The position numbers were made by a program, and so were the translations under genes. DNA of 5,903 bases, taken from Microcaldota archaeon. GTDB taxonomy: Archaea; Micrarchaeota; Micrarchaeia; Micrarchaeales; CABMGC01. The stretch lies in the NCBI GenBank assembly GCA_021851985.1, contig JAJZOS010000055.1, positions 1 through 5,903 on the forward strand. The letters run 5' to 3'. This document shows, in pieces, positions 1 through 5,903 of the stretch. The stretch's first letter is position 1; each line of letters starts with the position of its first letter. A model generated the notes under the pieces. The model made no database searches and was not told the origin of the DNA. It saw only the letters and a program-made list of their open reading frames with translations.

Positions 1-328
1 CTGGGAGGTCTGAAGATTCTTCTTCAGGCACATCCCCCTTTCCTATTACCTCTATCTTGCCGTACTTGCCCGTTGAAAGCTGCGGATTCCCCTTGAACTC
101 GCCAACATATCCTTTTGATATCTTTACCTTGTCTCCGACATTCACAGATTCGATGTCCTTTCCCCACAGGGATAGCGTTATCGTGCCTGTATCGTCTTTG
201 AGCACTGCACTTGCAACATTGAGCCTTTTTCCGTATTTTGTTATGACTTCTCTTGGTTCCTGCTTCTCTACAACAGTCGCTTCAAGTTCCACGTCAGAGG
301 ATCCTGCTTTAAGGTCACTTATATTCAT
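1..328 (-). CDS. ssb: RPA-like OB-fold single-stranded DNA-binding protein (SSB), C-terminus cut by window edge
   Basis: I translated this by hand from the ATG at 328-326; 109 residues are visible before the window ends, with no stop. The product should coat single-stranded DNA during replication and repair. It aligns by eye with the crenarchaeal (Sulfolobus) SSB: an N-terminal ISDLKAG, then a V-E-L-E-A-T-V-V strand, LKDDTGTITLSLWGKD at about 43-58, VNVGDKVKISKGYVGEFKG at about 62-80 and PQLSTGKYGKIEV at about 82-94. This is one OB fold. W55, Y74 and F78 fall where the Sulfolobus protein has the aromatic residues that stack on bases. The acidic stretch PEEESSDLP at the end looks like the start of the disordered tail that follows the OB fold in that family. 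It lies 83 bp downstream of rnp2 on the same strand and may have its own promoter. No in-frame ATG lies upstream before the rnp2 end, so the start is fairly secure. Family call is strong; the total length is unknown. Confidence 0.92.
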   Translation of the reverse strand, partial: MNISDLKAGSSDVELEATVVEKQEPREVITKYGKRLNVASAVLKDDTGTITLSLWGKDIESVNVGDKVKISKGYVGEFKGNPQLSTGKYGKIEVIGKGDVPEEESSDLP

Positions 329-411
329 ATTATCACTGATTTCGAAATTATATGCTTCATAAACTATATTAATCTTAACCTTGGAAAAGGCACTGCCGGA
401 GCCAGACAGGA
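329..411 (-). promoter_or_regulatory. Spacer between rnp2 and ssb with possible TATA-like box for ssb
   Basis: This is the only non-coding gap in the leftward gene block. On the minus strand an AT-rich run, TTAATATAG (about 373-365), and another, CATATAAT (354-347), precede the ssb ATG at 328. Either could be an archaeal TATA box, placing transcription start a short distance before the ATG or at it. AGTGAT just before the ATG is a weak match to an archaeal Shine-Dalgarno sequence. Just after the rnp2 stop a GC-rich patch (403-389) is followed by four Ts, too weak to call a terminator. Read-through from the upstream operon is equally possible. Confidence 0.35.
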
Positions 412-738
412 TCATGCAGTTTTATATGCATTGGAGCAAAAATCAAGCAGTTTTCTTATAGTGCCAGACACCTTGATTGAATATAACCCTATGCTTTTGC
501 CGTCAAGCTTTTTTATGAATGAAAGGGCAAGTATTATGTCGCCTTCGTGGCCCCTGTTTACGCGCATTATGAAAACTGATTCATTGAATTGGAGCATGAT
601 TTTCGGGGAGGCAATCGAATATCCTATCTCGCCTATCTCCTTTTTTATTGCGTTGGATATTTGCAACGCATTCTTCATCGGACTTGTTGCTTCGGATGAC
701 TCTATAAGCAAATACCTGTTTTTGTACTTAGTTATCAT
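412..738 (-). CDS. rnp2: Ribonuclease P protein component 2 (Pop5/Rpp14 homologue)
   Basis: This 108-residue protein is a subunit of archaeal RNase P, the ribonucleoprotein that removes 5' leaders from precursor tRNAs. Family signatures are the N-terminal RYLLIE strand (8-13), FIMRVNRGHEGDIILAL (56-72), whose R-x-N-R-G-H core is typical of Pop5, and the near C-terminal IKVSGTIRKL (88-97). The length fits archaeal Pop5 proteins. In known archaeal enzymes Pop5 pairs with Rpp30 and supports the catalytic domain of the RNA subunit; the Rpp30 gene is immediately upstream here. Its ATG overlaps the rnp3 stop by 4 nt (735-738), suggesting coupled translation and matched stoichiometry. The Shine-Dalgarno match is poor, consistent with coupling. 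Assignment rests on motifs and on the rnp3-rnp2 pairing that is conserved in archaea. Confidence 0.92.
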   Translation of the reverse strand: MITKYKNRYLLIESSEATSPMKNALQISNAIKKEIGEIGYSIASPKIMLQFNESVFIMRVNRGHEGDIILALSFIKKLDGKSIGLYSIKVSGTIRKLLDFCSNAYKTA

Positions 739-1226
739 ATCTCGTCGACCTTGAGCAGTTCTATTATGCTGTTGCCTTTGGTTATGAATCTTGAAAGCTC
801 ATCAAGCTGCACCCTGGAAAGGAGCTGCTCTTTTGAGCTAGCGAGCGACACAATCCTTACCTTCGCCTTTAACTTATGTGCTGCAACGGCAATCTTCCTG
901 GCTTTCGCCGCGGCATAATTCCTGTCCGTTCTTTCATCAATGATTTCAGAAGCGGGTATAAATAAGATCTTGTCCGAATCGGCTATCTTCTCTATGGCAT
1001 TTTTATTTAGTTCAAAACCCGCAAATATTGCGCCTGCAACGCTGCTTTCCCTTATTGCAGATATTATGGTTCCTGGATTTTCGCTGCGGATTATTGATGG
1101 GATTTGGGGACCTGGCATTTTGGATGCGATAGCTATGTCAGTGCCTTCAACAAGCGCCTTGGAGAACCCGAGCCTTTTGAAAAGCGCATCATCAGCATTG
1201 AAACGCACTATGTCTGCATATCTCAT
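735..1226 (-). CDS. rnp3: Ribonuclease P protein component 3 (Rpp30/p30 homologue), short form
   Basis: This 163-residue protein is the predicted Rpp30 subunit of RNase P, a TIM-barrel-like protein that binds Pop5 and stimulates pre-tRNA cleavage by the RNA subunit. The clearest evidence lies in the C-terminal half: a strand-plus-DERTDRNYAAAKARKIAVAAH segment (about 97-117, the conserved D-x-R...A-x-x-x-x-V/I-A pattern) and RIVSLASSKEQLLSRVQLDEL (124-144), matching the family's I/V-x-S-x-A-x-S...L-R-x-P-x-E-L pattern. Family members are usually longer, roughly 210-240 residues in Euryarchaeota by memory. This one starts at a truncated N-terminal barrel portion (RYADIVRFN) and seems to lack the usual Y-D-L-H-V start. 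The start is secure: a 4-nt overlap with the DHH gene stop (1223-1226) and a strong GGAGAGG ribosome-binding site. It also overlaps rnp2 downstream by 4 nt. Confidence 0.87.
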   Translation of the reverse strand: MRYADIVRFNADDALFKRLGFSKALVEGTDIAIASKMPGPQIPSIIRSENPGTIISAIRESSVAGAIFAGFELNKNAIEKIADSDKILFIPASEIIDERTDRNYAAAKARKIAVAAHKLKAKVRIVSLASSKEQLLSRVQLDELSRFITKGNSIIELLKVDEI

Positions 1227-2215
1227 GCCATCCTCTCCTTCAGCTCATTAATTAGCCTGCTTATAGCAGTATTTATGTTTTCCTTTGCAGGGCCGTATGC
1301 GCCTGCAGCACACGGATGGCCTCCGCCGTTGCCATTCAGTTCGCTGCCTGCCCGCTGCATGATTGCACCAAGATGTATGCCCAACTTTTTATCAAGATTG
1401 GGCTGCATCCTTGATGATATTGAAGCTTCATTCTCCTTTACAGACCAGAAAACGGCTATGTCAGCGCCTATATTCAACGCCATTTCGGCAACGCTGTTTG
1501 GATGGGATGCGGATTTGCCATACACAAGGACATATTTTCCCACCTCTTCTACCGTTGCTGTTTTTATGTCGAGAATAGACAGATATCTTATGTTCTCAGG
1601 TATATTTTTCCCCGACTCAGCGACAAGATCCTGATACCTTTTGCCTGATAGCGGGATAAGTTCGGACATCTGCATGAAGGTGTGTGGAGTGGCATTCCTA
1701 AGCCCCGCAGAGTCAGCTATTATCCCGTACAGAAGAGTCAGAGCAATCTTCCTGCCAATATTCACATTCAGGCATTTTAGCACATCGTATATTATGCTTG
1801 AAGTAGAATTGTATTCCTCGGAATTGAAGATGCTTGAATTTAGCGGGATTGACTTTGGGGCTATATGGTGGTCTATGAACAGAATCTCGCTTTTGCTTGA
1901 TAATATGGTTTCCTTGAAATTGGAGAGGGAATTCAGGGTGTTTGCATCGAGGACTATCACCGCGCTGCCGTTCCTTATGGATTTTTTGATGCGCTTGCCG
2001 TAGTAGAGCCTGCTTACCATGTTCTGCGCGTTCCTTGTTATGAAATCAGGAGTAGCTATATCCGCATCTGCCAGGTATTCCGACAGCGCGAGAGCTGAAG
2101 CGACGCTGTCCCTGTCGCCTACAGAATGGAAGGTTATGGTCACGCTTTTATCTTTATAGTTTTTGATTATGCCACAGAGCCTTGGAAGGTCGAGGAATTC
2201 ATCCACTCCGCTCAC
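1223..2215 (-). CDS. DHH/DHHA1 family phosphoesterase (NrnA/RecJ-like)
   Basis: This 330-residue protein is a predicted metal-dependent phosphodiesterase. All catalytic motifs of the DHH superfamily are visible. Motif I is HSVGDRDS (H30, D34, D36), motif II ends in D90 (AVIVLDAN), motif III is the name-giving D115-H116-H117 (LFIDHH), and motif IV is GIIADS (D168). The C-terminal DHHA1 domain carries NGNGGGHPCAAGAYG at 294-308, the substrate-gripping GGGHP loop. Related enzymes degrade very short RNAs (nanoRNases), hydrolyse pAp or cyclic dinucleotides, or act as RecJ-type exonucleases. The sequence does not distinguish these, but the lack of extra domains and the RNase P neighbours favour short-oligonucleotide turnover. 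The start is GTG at 2215-2213, overlapping the pfdB stop by 4 nt, with an AGGGA site about 6 nt upstream; a second GTG three codons on is an alternative. It is probably cytoplasmic, with no signal or membrane segment. Confidence 0.9.
   Translation of the reverse strand: MSGVDEFLDLPRLCGIIKNYKDKSVTITFHSVGDRDSVASALALSEYLADADIATPDFITRNAQNMVSRLYYGKRIKKSIRNGSAVIVLDANTLNSLSNFKETILSSKSEILFIDHHIAPKSIPLNSSIFNSEEYNSTSSIIYDVLKCLNVNIGRKIALTLLYGIIADSAGLRNATPHTFMQMSELIPLSGKRYQDLVAESGKNIPENIRYLSILDIKTATVEEVGKYVLVYGKSASHPNSVAEMALNIGADIAVFWSVKENEASISSRMQPNLDKKLGIHLGAIMQRAGSELNGNGGGHPCAAGAYGPAKENINTAISRLINELKERMA
1232..1240 (-). promoter_or_regulatory. Strong Shine-Dalgarno site for rnp3
   Basis: On the minus strand AAGGAGAGG lies 5 nt before the rnp3 ATG (1226-1224), inside the last codons of the DHH gene. 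It is the best ribosome-binding site in the window. It decides the rnp3 start in favour of the ATG overlapping the DHH stop, rather than the out-of-frame ATG at 1231-1229. Confidence 0.7.
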
Positions 2216-2580
2216 TCGATTCCCTGCTGAGATCCTTGTGCCGATTTATATATCTGGGTTATCTTCTCGCTTAAGGCTTTCTCCCTTGCCTTTATGTCGT
2301 TGTATTGCTTGGTTACGGACTGGATTCTTGTGTTGGAAAGCTCCACCCTATCCTTCACGTCGCTTGACGCCTTGTCCTTGGTCGTTTCCACTATGACTCC
2401 TCCGACGCTGATATATACCTTTCCTGTCGACTTCTCCAGCTCTGACGACGCCCTCTCAAGCTCGGATTTTTGCGCCTTAAGCTGCTCAAGCTGTATTGCG
2501 TACAGCCTGAGCTGCTCCTGTACCGACTGATAGTCCTTTATCATTTTTTCTATATCTTGCGGATTTTGCTGGTCTGGCAT
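2212..2580 (-). CDS. pfdB: Prefoldin beta subunit
   Basis: This 122-residue protein is a predicted beta subunit of prefoldin (GimC), the jellyfish-shaped hexameric chaperone (two alpha, four beta) that hands unfolded proteins to the thermosome. The layout is diagnostic: an N-terminal coiled-coil helix (about 8-50, rich in Q, E, K and L), a central beta hairpin (KVYISVGGVIVET, 54-66, the prefoldin V-Y-x-S-V-G pattern), then a second coiled-coil helix (about 70-112). Length matches archaeal beta subunits. An in-frame ATG lies 27 codons further upstream (2661), but it would add a hydrophobic aromatic stretch across the promoter box, so I chose the ATG at 2580, which starts MPDQQN just before the coiled coil. 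GGATGA 5-10 nt upstream is a weak ribosome-binding site. It is the first gene of the leftward operon and overlaps the DHH gene by 4 nt. Confidence 0.91.
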   Translation of the reverse strand: MPDQQNPQDIEKMIKDYQSVQEQLRLYAIQLEQLKAQKSELERASSELEKSTGKVYISVGGVIVETTKDKASSDVKDRVELSNTRIQSVTKQYNDIKAREKALSEKITQIYKSAQGSQQGIE

Positions 2581-2622
2581 AAAATCATCCAAAAATGGCT
2601 TATTATTTTTCCACAGATAAAG

Positions 2623-2630
2623 ATATATAA
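2623..2630 (-). promoter_or_regulatory. TATA box for the pfdB-DHH-rnp3-rnp2 operon
   Basis: The minus strand reads TTATATAT here, 43-50 nt before the pfdB ATG. Archaeal transcription usually begins about 25 nt past the box, giving a leader of roughly 20 nt. The core ATATAT is palindromic, so the same box could also support rightward transcription toward the winged-helix gene. No clear purine-rich BRE is visible. Confidence 0.5.
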
Positions 2631-2664
2631 TGTATTTGCAAAAGGATATGCTGCCCGACATGGG

Positions 2665-2672
2665 TTTTTAAA
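2665..2672 (+). promoter_or_regulatory. Possible TATA box for the winged-helix/surface-protein operon
   Basis: TTTTTAAA lies 50-57 nt before the ATG at 2722. A start about 25 nt downstream would give a leader near 25-30 nt that includes TGAGG (2714-2718) as a ribosome-binding site, though only 3 nt from the ATG. The box is AT-rich but not a canonical TTTATATA. Confidence 0.35.
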
Positions 2673-2721
2673 TTTTCAGCGTACTAGAATATGCAGCAAG
2701 CATTTGCATTTCTTGAGGCCT

Positions 2722-3192
2722 ATGGAAATCAATGAAGCGTCGCTTATAGAGAATGAGGTCACGGTAAGGAATCTGAGGCTTACCGATGAGGTGCTGCAGA
2801 CGAAGAGATCTGAAATAAGGTGGCTTGCACTGGCCCTTGGCATAATAAATCCAGGCGAATCAAGGTTGAGCTCTCTGGCAGTGCTTGATGCGCTGATCTA
2901 CTTCCAGTTTGTGAAGCTGGCAGATCCGACTGTAAAGGAGCTGACAGAATACATCAAGGCAAACTGGGAGGAGATAAACGAGAAAACGCTCAGATATCAT
3001 CTCCTCAGGATGAAGAATATGGGATTCATAGCAAACTCTTCGGGCAGATTTTATTTCAAGCCGCCGCAGACCGGGAACAGGTACGACCCTGACAATTGGG
3101 CCATGCATATATTTGAATCTAACTATACAGATATAGCAAGCAAGATAAGCAAAGTAATAAAAGACGTGAAATCTAAATCAGTGATTGGATGA
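2722..3192 (+). CDS. Winged-helix (wHTH) protein, probable transcription regulator
   Basis: This 156-residue protein is not recognised as a named family. Residues about 29-62 (KRSEIRWLALALG, then SSLAVLDALIYFQF) form hydrophobic helices. Residues 69-112 look like a winged helix: helix PTVKELTEYIKANW, a turn, a recognition helix INEKTLRYHLLRMKNMGF (85-102), then a wing NSSGRFYFKP (105-114). A lysine-rich amphipathic tail follows (about 138-153). This arrangement resembles ArsR-like archaeal DNA-binding proteins, so DNA binding is an inference. There is no membrane segment or signal peptide. The same frame is open far upstream, but an earlier start would run through the divergent promoter and antisense to pfdB; the ATG at 2722 has TGAGG nearby and begins the conserved-looking part. 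Its stop overlaps the surface protein's ATG by 4 nt (3189-3192), implying co-expression and perhaps regulation of that gene. Confidence 0.75.
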   Translation: MEINEASLIENEVTVRNLRLTDEVLQTKRSEIRWLALALGIINPGESRLSSLAVLDALIYFQFVKLADPTVKELTEYIKANWEEINEKTLRYHLLRMKNMGFIANSSGRFYFKPPQTGNRYDPDNWAMHIFESNYTDIASKISKVIKDVKSKSVIG

Positions 3193-4814
3193 AAATAAAA
3201 GAAAGATATTTGTGGGCATTATTTGTGGCGGCGGTCCTGATAGCTGCAGCATACTTCAGGTTCTATTACCAGCCGGGATTGTACATGAAGGTAGTTATGT
3301 ATAAGCAGAGCGCAGTCATATTCCCCTATCAATCGGTTTCTGTGCCGATAAACATCACCAACACAGGTTCAGCTGAAATAGACAACATGAGCTTTGGATT
3401 ATACCTTAACGGAAATAGCACGCAAATATACAAGGTGATACTGCCTGCTGGAAGGAGCGTGACCGTATTTTATAATTTCACCCCGGCGCACAGCGGAATT
3501 TACAACATATCGTTCATGGCTGACCCAAACAACTTCTATAATATACAGGATAGGCAGGAGGCGCACTCTTATGTTGACCTTGCAGTTTCAAACAGCATAC
3601 CCGCAAAACCGTATGAATACTTCAGCGACAACGGACTTATTGGAGAGAACAATGCAAGCATGACTCCGTTTGGGTACGAGGTAGCGCTTGCACTGTACGA
3701 AAACCGCACCGAGGGAATAACCTCCGCAAGCACCGTATCAACGGGCCTGCTTGCACCGAGCAGCTCCGCACTGCTCAACAGTGAAATAATATACCCTGCA
3801 ATGTACGTTTATTCAAAATACATTGGAGACGTCGCCGTGGCCAGCGGCTACTATAAAAATTACACGCTGGTGTCCATGTGGATAAAAGGGCTCCTCACGC
3901 CGAGCGCAATACAGGACATAGCCGTTGGAAAAGGATTGAACACGACAATAAGGAATAATGTCAGCATAATAAAACTGGGTGGAAACGCCACTCTGTGCAG
4001 CTTCTATGCGGGGGGATGGCTGCAAAACCTTGCACTTATACCTAATAACCCAAATGAGAAAAGTGGAAGCTGCTACTCGGCGCTCTCGGTAGATAATGGC
4101 AGCTTCAAGAACAACAGCCCATATTACATGCTCAAAACAAGCAATTATTCAATATTTGATTATTCAGGTTCGTTTGGCAACCTGAGCTATGCCGGATCGT
4201 TGGCGGGAATCAACGGGACGATATATTATGAAAGCATTCTCAGGGGACCGAATCTCAGCAATGAATGCACCGGGCAAATATTCAACATCAGCAATAGCTC
4301 ATACTGCAGCTCAAGATATATCGAACCGGGAAACACGCTGCTCACCGAAAGCGGAAGGCTCGTCGGAAACTACAGCTTAAACGTATGGACGCTATCGAAC
4401 ATTACTGACTTTGCGAGGTCTTACAACCAGGGGCTCGGGCTCCTTGGAAGCTATAATGCAATAGGCAACAGAATAAGATTTGTTTCGGTATACGCAAACT
4501 CGTGCTCGCTGGAAGGCAATCTCACGTGCTTTAATGAAAGCTTCAATTATAACAAACTTTCATTGATGGTACACAATGGGAATGTCGCACCTGTTACACT
4601 GACGGGCATACAGTGCTACAATTCCGGAAGCGCGGTGGAGAAGACGCTTGGAATCACGCTTCATGAAGGTGAAAACGCAAGCATATCCACAGAATGCTAC
4701 TCTAACGGCACCGTAATATCCGGATACCCTATAGGATTGGGGCTTATACTGCGGCTTAATTACACAGAATATGGGAGACCGATGTCTGCTCTAGGATATA
4801 CTTATATACCATGA
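3189..4814 (+). CDS. Membrane-anchored, sequon-rich surface protein with CARDB-like domain
   Basis: This 541-residue protein has no recognised named family. A short basic N-terminus (MKIKER) is followed by one hydrophobic helix (about 8-26), with no clear cleavage site, so it is probably a membrane anchor with the rest outside. Residues about 43-130 match the CARDB/Ig-like pattern: V-x-V-P-I-N-I-T-N-T-G, then L-P-A-G-R-S-V-T-V, then H-S-G-I-Y-N-I-S with A-D-P-N-N. A long central part (135-450) is of unknown fold and rich in Asn, Ser, Gly and Tyr. A C-terminal part (456-541) looks like another beta-sandwich. I count about 26 N-x-S/T sequons and eight cysteines (270, 295, 360, 373, 439, 447, 476, 503), all beyond the anchor, consistent with heavy N-glycosylation and disulfides. 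The ATG overlaps the winged-helix stop; AGTGAT just before it is a modest ribosome-binding site. Adhesion, envelope structure or contact with a host are all possible; none is shown. Confidence 0.85.
   Translation: MKIKERYLWALFVAAVLIAAAYFRFYYQPGLYMKVVMYKQSAVIFPYQSVSVPINITNTGSAEIDNMSFGLYLNGNSTQIYKVILPAGRSVTVFYNFTPAHSGIYNISFMADPNNFYNIQDRQEAHSYVDLAVSNSIPAKPYEYFSDNGLIGENNASMTPFGYEVALALYENRTEGITSASTVSTGLLAPSSSALLNSEIIYPAMYVYSKYIGDVAVASGYYKNYTLVSMWIKGLLTPSAIQDIAVGKGLNTTIRNNVSIIKLGGNATLCSFYAGGWLQNLALIPNNPNEKSGSCYSALSVDNGSFKNNSPYYMLKTSNYSIFDYSGSFGNLSYAGSLAGINGTIYYESILRGPNLSNECTGQIFNISNSSYCSSRYIEPGNTLLTESGRLVGNYSLNVWTLSNITDFARSYNQGLGLLGSYNAIGNRIRFVSVYANSCSLEGNLTCFNESFNYNKLSLMVHNGNVAPVTLTGIQCYNSGSAVEKTLGITLHEGENASISTECYSNGTVISGYPIGLGLILRLNYTEYGRPMSALGYTYIP
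4801..4808 (+). promoter_or_regulatory. TATA box for the helicase gene, inside the end of the surface-protein gene
   Basis: CTTATATA lies 23-30 nt before the helicase ATG at 4831, the spacing expected between an archaeal TATA box and its start site. This suggests a leaderless transcript beginning at or next to the ATG. No Shine-Dalgarno match is visible before that ATG, which agrees with leaderless initiation. The box overlaps the last codons of the upstream gene. Confidence 0.5.
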
Positions 4815-4830
4815 TGCAACTGTCACGCTT

Positions 4831-5886
4831 ATGACTCCTTACGAATTGTTCCTCACAAGATTCAAAGATTTTACAGAGGTGCAGAAACTTGTTATAGGCC
4901 CGCTTGAGGAGGGCTCGAACTGCATGATAACCGCACCGACAGGAAGCGGGAAGACCGAGGCGGCGTTATTGCCCGTATTCAACAGGATTGTAAAATCAAA
5001 ATCAAATGGAGGTATAATTGCAATATACATAACCCCTCTTCGGGCGCTTAACAGGGACCTGATAAAAAGACTGGAGTGGATGGGATCGGAGCTGGGGATA
5101 GCGTTTGCGGTAAGGCATGGGGACACCTCACAGAGCGAAAGAAGGAAGCAGTCAAAATCCCCACCGCAGCTGCTCATAACTACGCCGGAGACGATACAAA
5201 ACATACTGCTGTCGAAGCGACTGCGGAGCTCGCTGAAAAACCTGAAGACGGTGATAGTAGATGAACTGCACGAATTATATTGCAACAAGAGGGGCGCGCA
5301 GCTCTCGGTGGCCCTTGAAAGGATCGAGGAGCTTTCAGGAGAATACCAGAGGATAGGTATCAGCGCCACCATAGGCGACCTTGATGAGGCATCCAGATTC
5401 ATGTTCGGGGCGCGCAAATTCAAAATAATATCGTCGAAAATAGAAAAGAAGCTGGACATAGACATAGAGATGCCGACCAAGCCTCCTGCGGATGACAAGG
5501 AGTTCAGGATGCAGTTTGGGCTTGACGTGAAAGCCTATGCAAGGCTTATGAGGGTAGGAGAGCTCATAAGGGATTCAAAAGCTACTCTTGTATTCGCCAA
5601 TACGCGGCAGGCAGTGGAATCTGTTGGGAGCAAGCTCTTATACATGAACAAAAGTCACGGATTCGGGAGCATAGGGATACACCACGGCTCCATAGACAAG
5701 AATGAGAGGGTTGTGACGGAGAACATGTTTAAGTCCGGATCAATCAAGGCACTCATAGCCACAAGCTCGCTTGAGCTCGGAATAGATATAGGGCAGATAG
5801 ACCTTGTAGTGCAATACGGATCTCCAAGGCAGGCTGCAAGGCTTGTGCAAAGAGTTGGAAGGGGAGGGCATAGCCTTGACAAATAG
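4831..5886 (+). CDS. lhr: Lhr-family DExH superfamily 2 helicase, truncated after motif VI
   Basis: This 351-residue product is an ATP-dependent nucleic-acid helicase core of the Lhr group. In order: Q-motif-like F14-T-x-x-Q18, Walker A APTGSGKT (35-42), motif Ia TPLRALN (68-74), motif Ib TTPE (117-120), motif II DELH (144-147) followed by the Lhr-typical ELYCNKRGAQLSVALERIEEL, motif III SAT (178-180), motif IV VFANTR (254-259), motif V TSSLELGIDIG (311-321) and motif VI QRVGRGGH (340-347). Both RecA-like domains are complete. Full Lhr proteins continue for several hundred residues with a winged helix and further C-terminal domains, absent here. TAG at 5884, then TAA at 5893, end the frame 7 bases-to-edge apart from motif VI; the window stops 17 nt after the TAG. 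The cause may be a frameshift, a real truncation, or an error near a contig end. The ATG is 16 nt after the surface-protein stop. The family call is secure; whether the protein is functional as it stands is doubtful. Confidence 0.88.
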   Translation: MTPYELFLTRFKDFTEVQKLVIGPLEEGSNCMITAPTGSGKTEAALLPVFNRIVKSKSNGGIIAIYITPLRALNRDLIKRLEWMGSELGIAFAVRHGDTSQSERRKQSKSPPQLLITTPETIQNILLSKRLRSSLKNLKTVIVDELHELYCNKRGAQLSVALERIEELSGEYQRIGISATIGDLDEASRFMFGARKFKIISSKIEKKLDIDIEMPTKPPADDKEFRMQFGLDVKAYARLMRVGELIRDSKATLVFANTRQAVESVGSKLLYMNKSHGFGSIGIHHGSIDKNERVVTENMFKSGSIKALIATSSLELGIDIGQIDLVVQYGSPRQAARLVQRVGRGGHSLDK

Positions 5887-5903
5887 TTCTTGTAAAGGTC
5901 CCT

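Noticed and set aside
381..405. Possible terminator after rnp2 (GC-rich patch followed by TTTT on the minus strand).
   Set aside because: The stem is only about 3 bp and the T run is short, so it is not enough to call.
1104..1634. A 176-codon plus-strand open frame opposite rnp3 and the DHH gene.
   Set aside because: It has no recognisable domain or promoter, and the opposite strand carries the full DHH motifs.
2581..2661. Longer prefoldin beta starting at the ATG at 2661.
   Set aside because: The extra 27 residues are aromatic and hydrophobic, unlike prefoldin, and would cover the TATA-like box. The ATG at 2580 gives the family length.
2470..2721. Longer winged-helix protein with an upstream extension from 2470.
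   Set aside because: It would run antisense to pfdB and across the divergent promoter, with low-quality sequence. The compact ATG at 2722 fits better.
4839..5498. A 219-codon open frame antisense to the helicase.
   Set aside because: It is serine- and hydrophobic-rich with no motif and lies opposite a gene with all helicase motifs, so it is a chance shadow.
1..5903. CRISPR array, tRNA or rRNA genes, insertion sequences, integration sites.
   Set aside because: No spaced direct repeats, cloverleaf-like sequence, transposase motifs or terminal inverted repeats were seen on either strand by eye.

Overview
The window is archaeal, most likely from a small-genome DPANN-type archaeon; a Micrarchaeota/ARMAN-like lineage is a guess from gene style, not proven. 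The reasons are two archaeal-type RNase P proteins (Pop5 and Rpp30 homologues), an archaeal prefoldin beta subunit, an RPA-like OB-fold single-strand DNA-binding protein, an Lhr-type helicase, TATA-box-like promoters, 4-nt overlapping genes, and a sequon-rich membrane-anchored surface protein. All coding lengths are compact and intergenic space is minimal. AUA and AGA/AGG codons are common.

Left half (1-2580, minus strand). Reading right to left, the genes are prefoldin beta (pfdB), a DHH/DHHA1 phosphoesterase, RNase P component 3 (rnp3, Rpp30), RNase P component 2 (rnp2, Pop5), and then, after 83 bp, an OB-fold SSB that runs off the left edge. The first four are chained by 4-nt start/stop overlaps and look like one translationally coupled operon. 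The combination is a remnant of the archaeal exosome/RNase P/prefoldin superoperon, here without exosome or ribosomal protein genes inside the window.

Centre (2581-2721). This is a 141-bp divergent promoter region with one TATA-like box for the leftward operon and one for the rightward genes.

Right half (2722-5903, plus strand). A small winged-helix protein overlaps by 4 nt a 541-residue surface protein. That protein has one N-terminal membrane anchor, a CARDB-like beta-sandwich, about 26 N-glycosylation sequons and eight cysteines. After 16 bp comes an Lhr-family DExH helicase that contains all core motifs through motif VI and then meets two in-frame stops right at the right edge of the window. 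It is therefore truncated, frameshifted, or affected by an end-of-contig error.

The left operon covers RNA maturation and turnover plus protein folding. The SSB and Lhr act on nucleic acids. The winged-helix/surface-protein pair is the least understood element and the best candidate for something undescribed. No CRISPR array, tRNA, rRNA, insertion sequence or origin was recognised.
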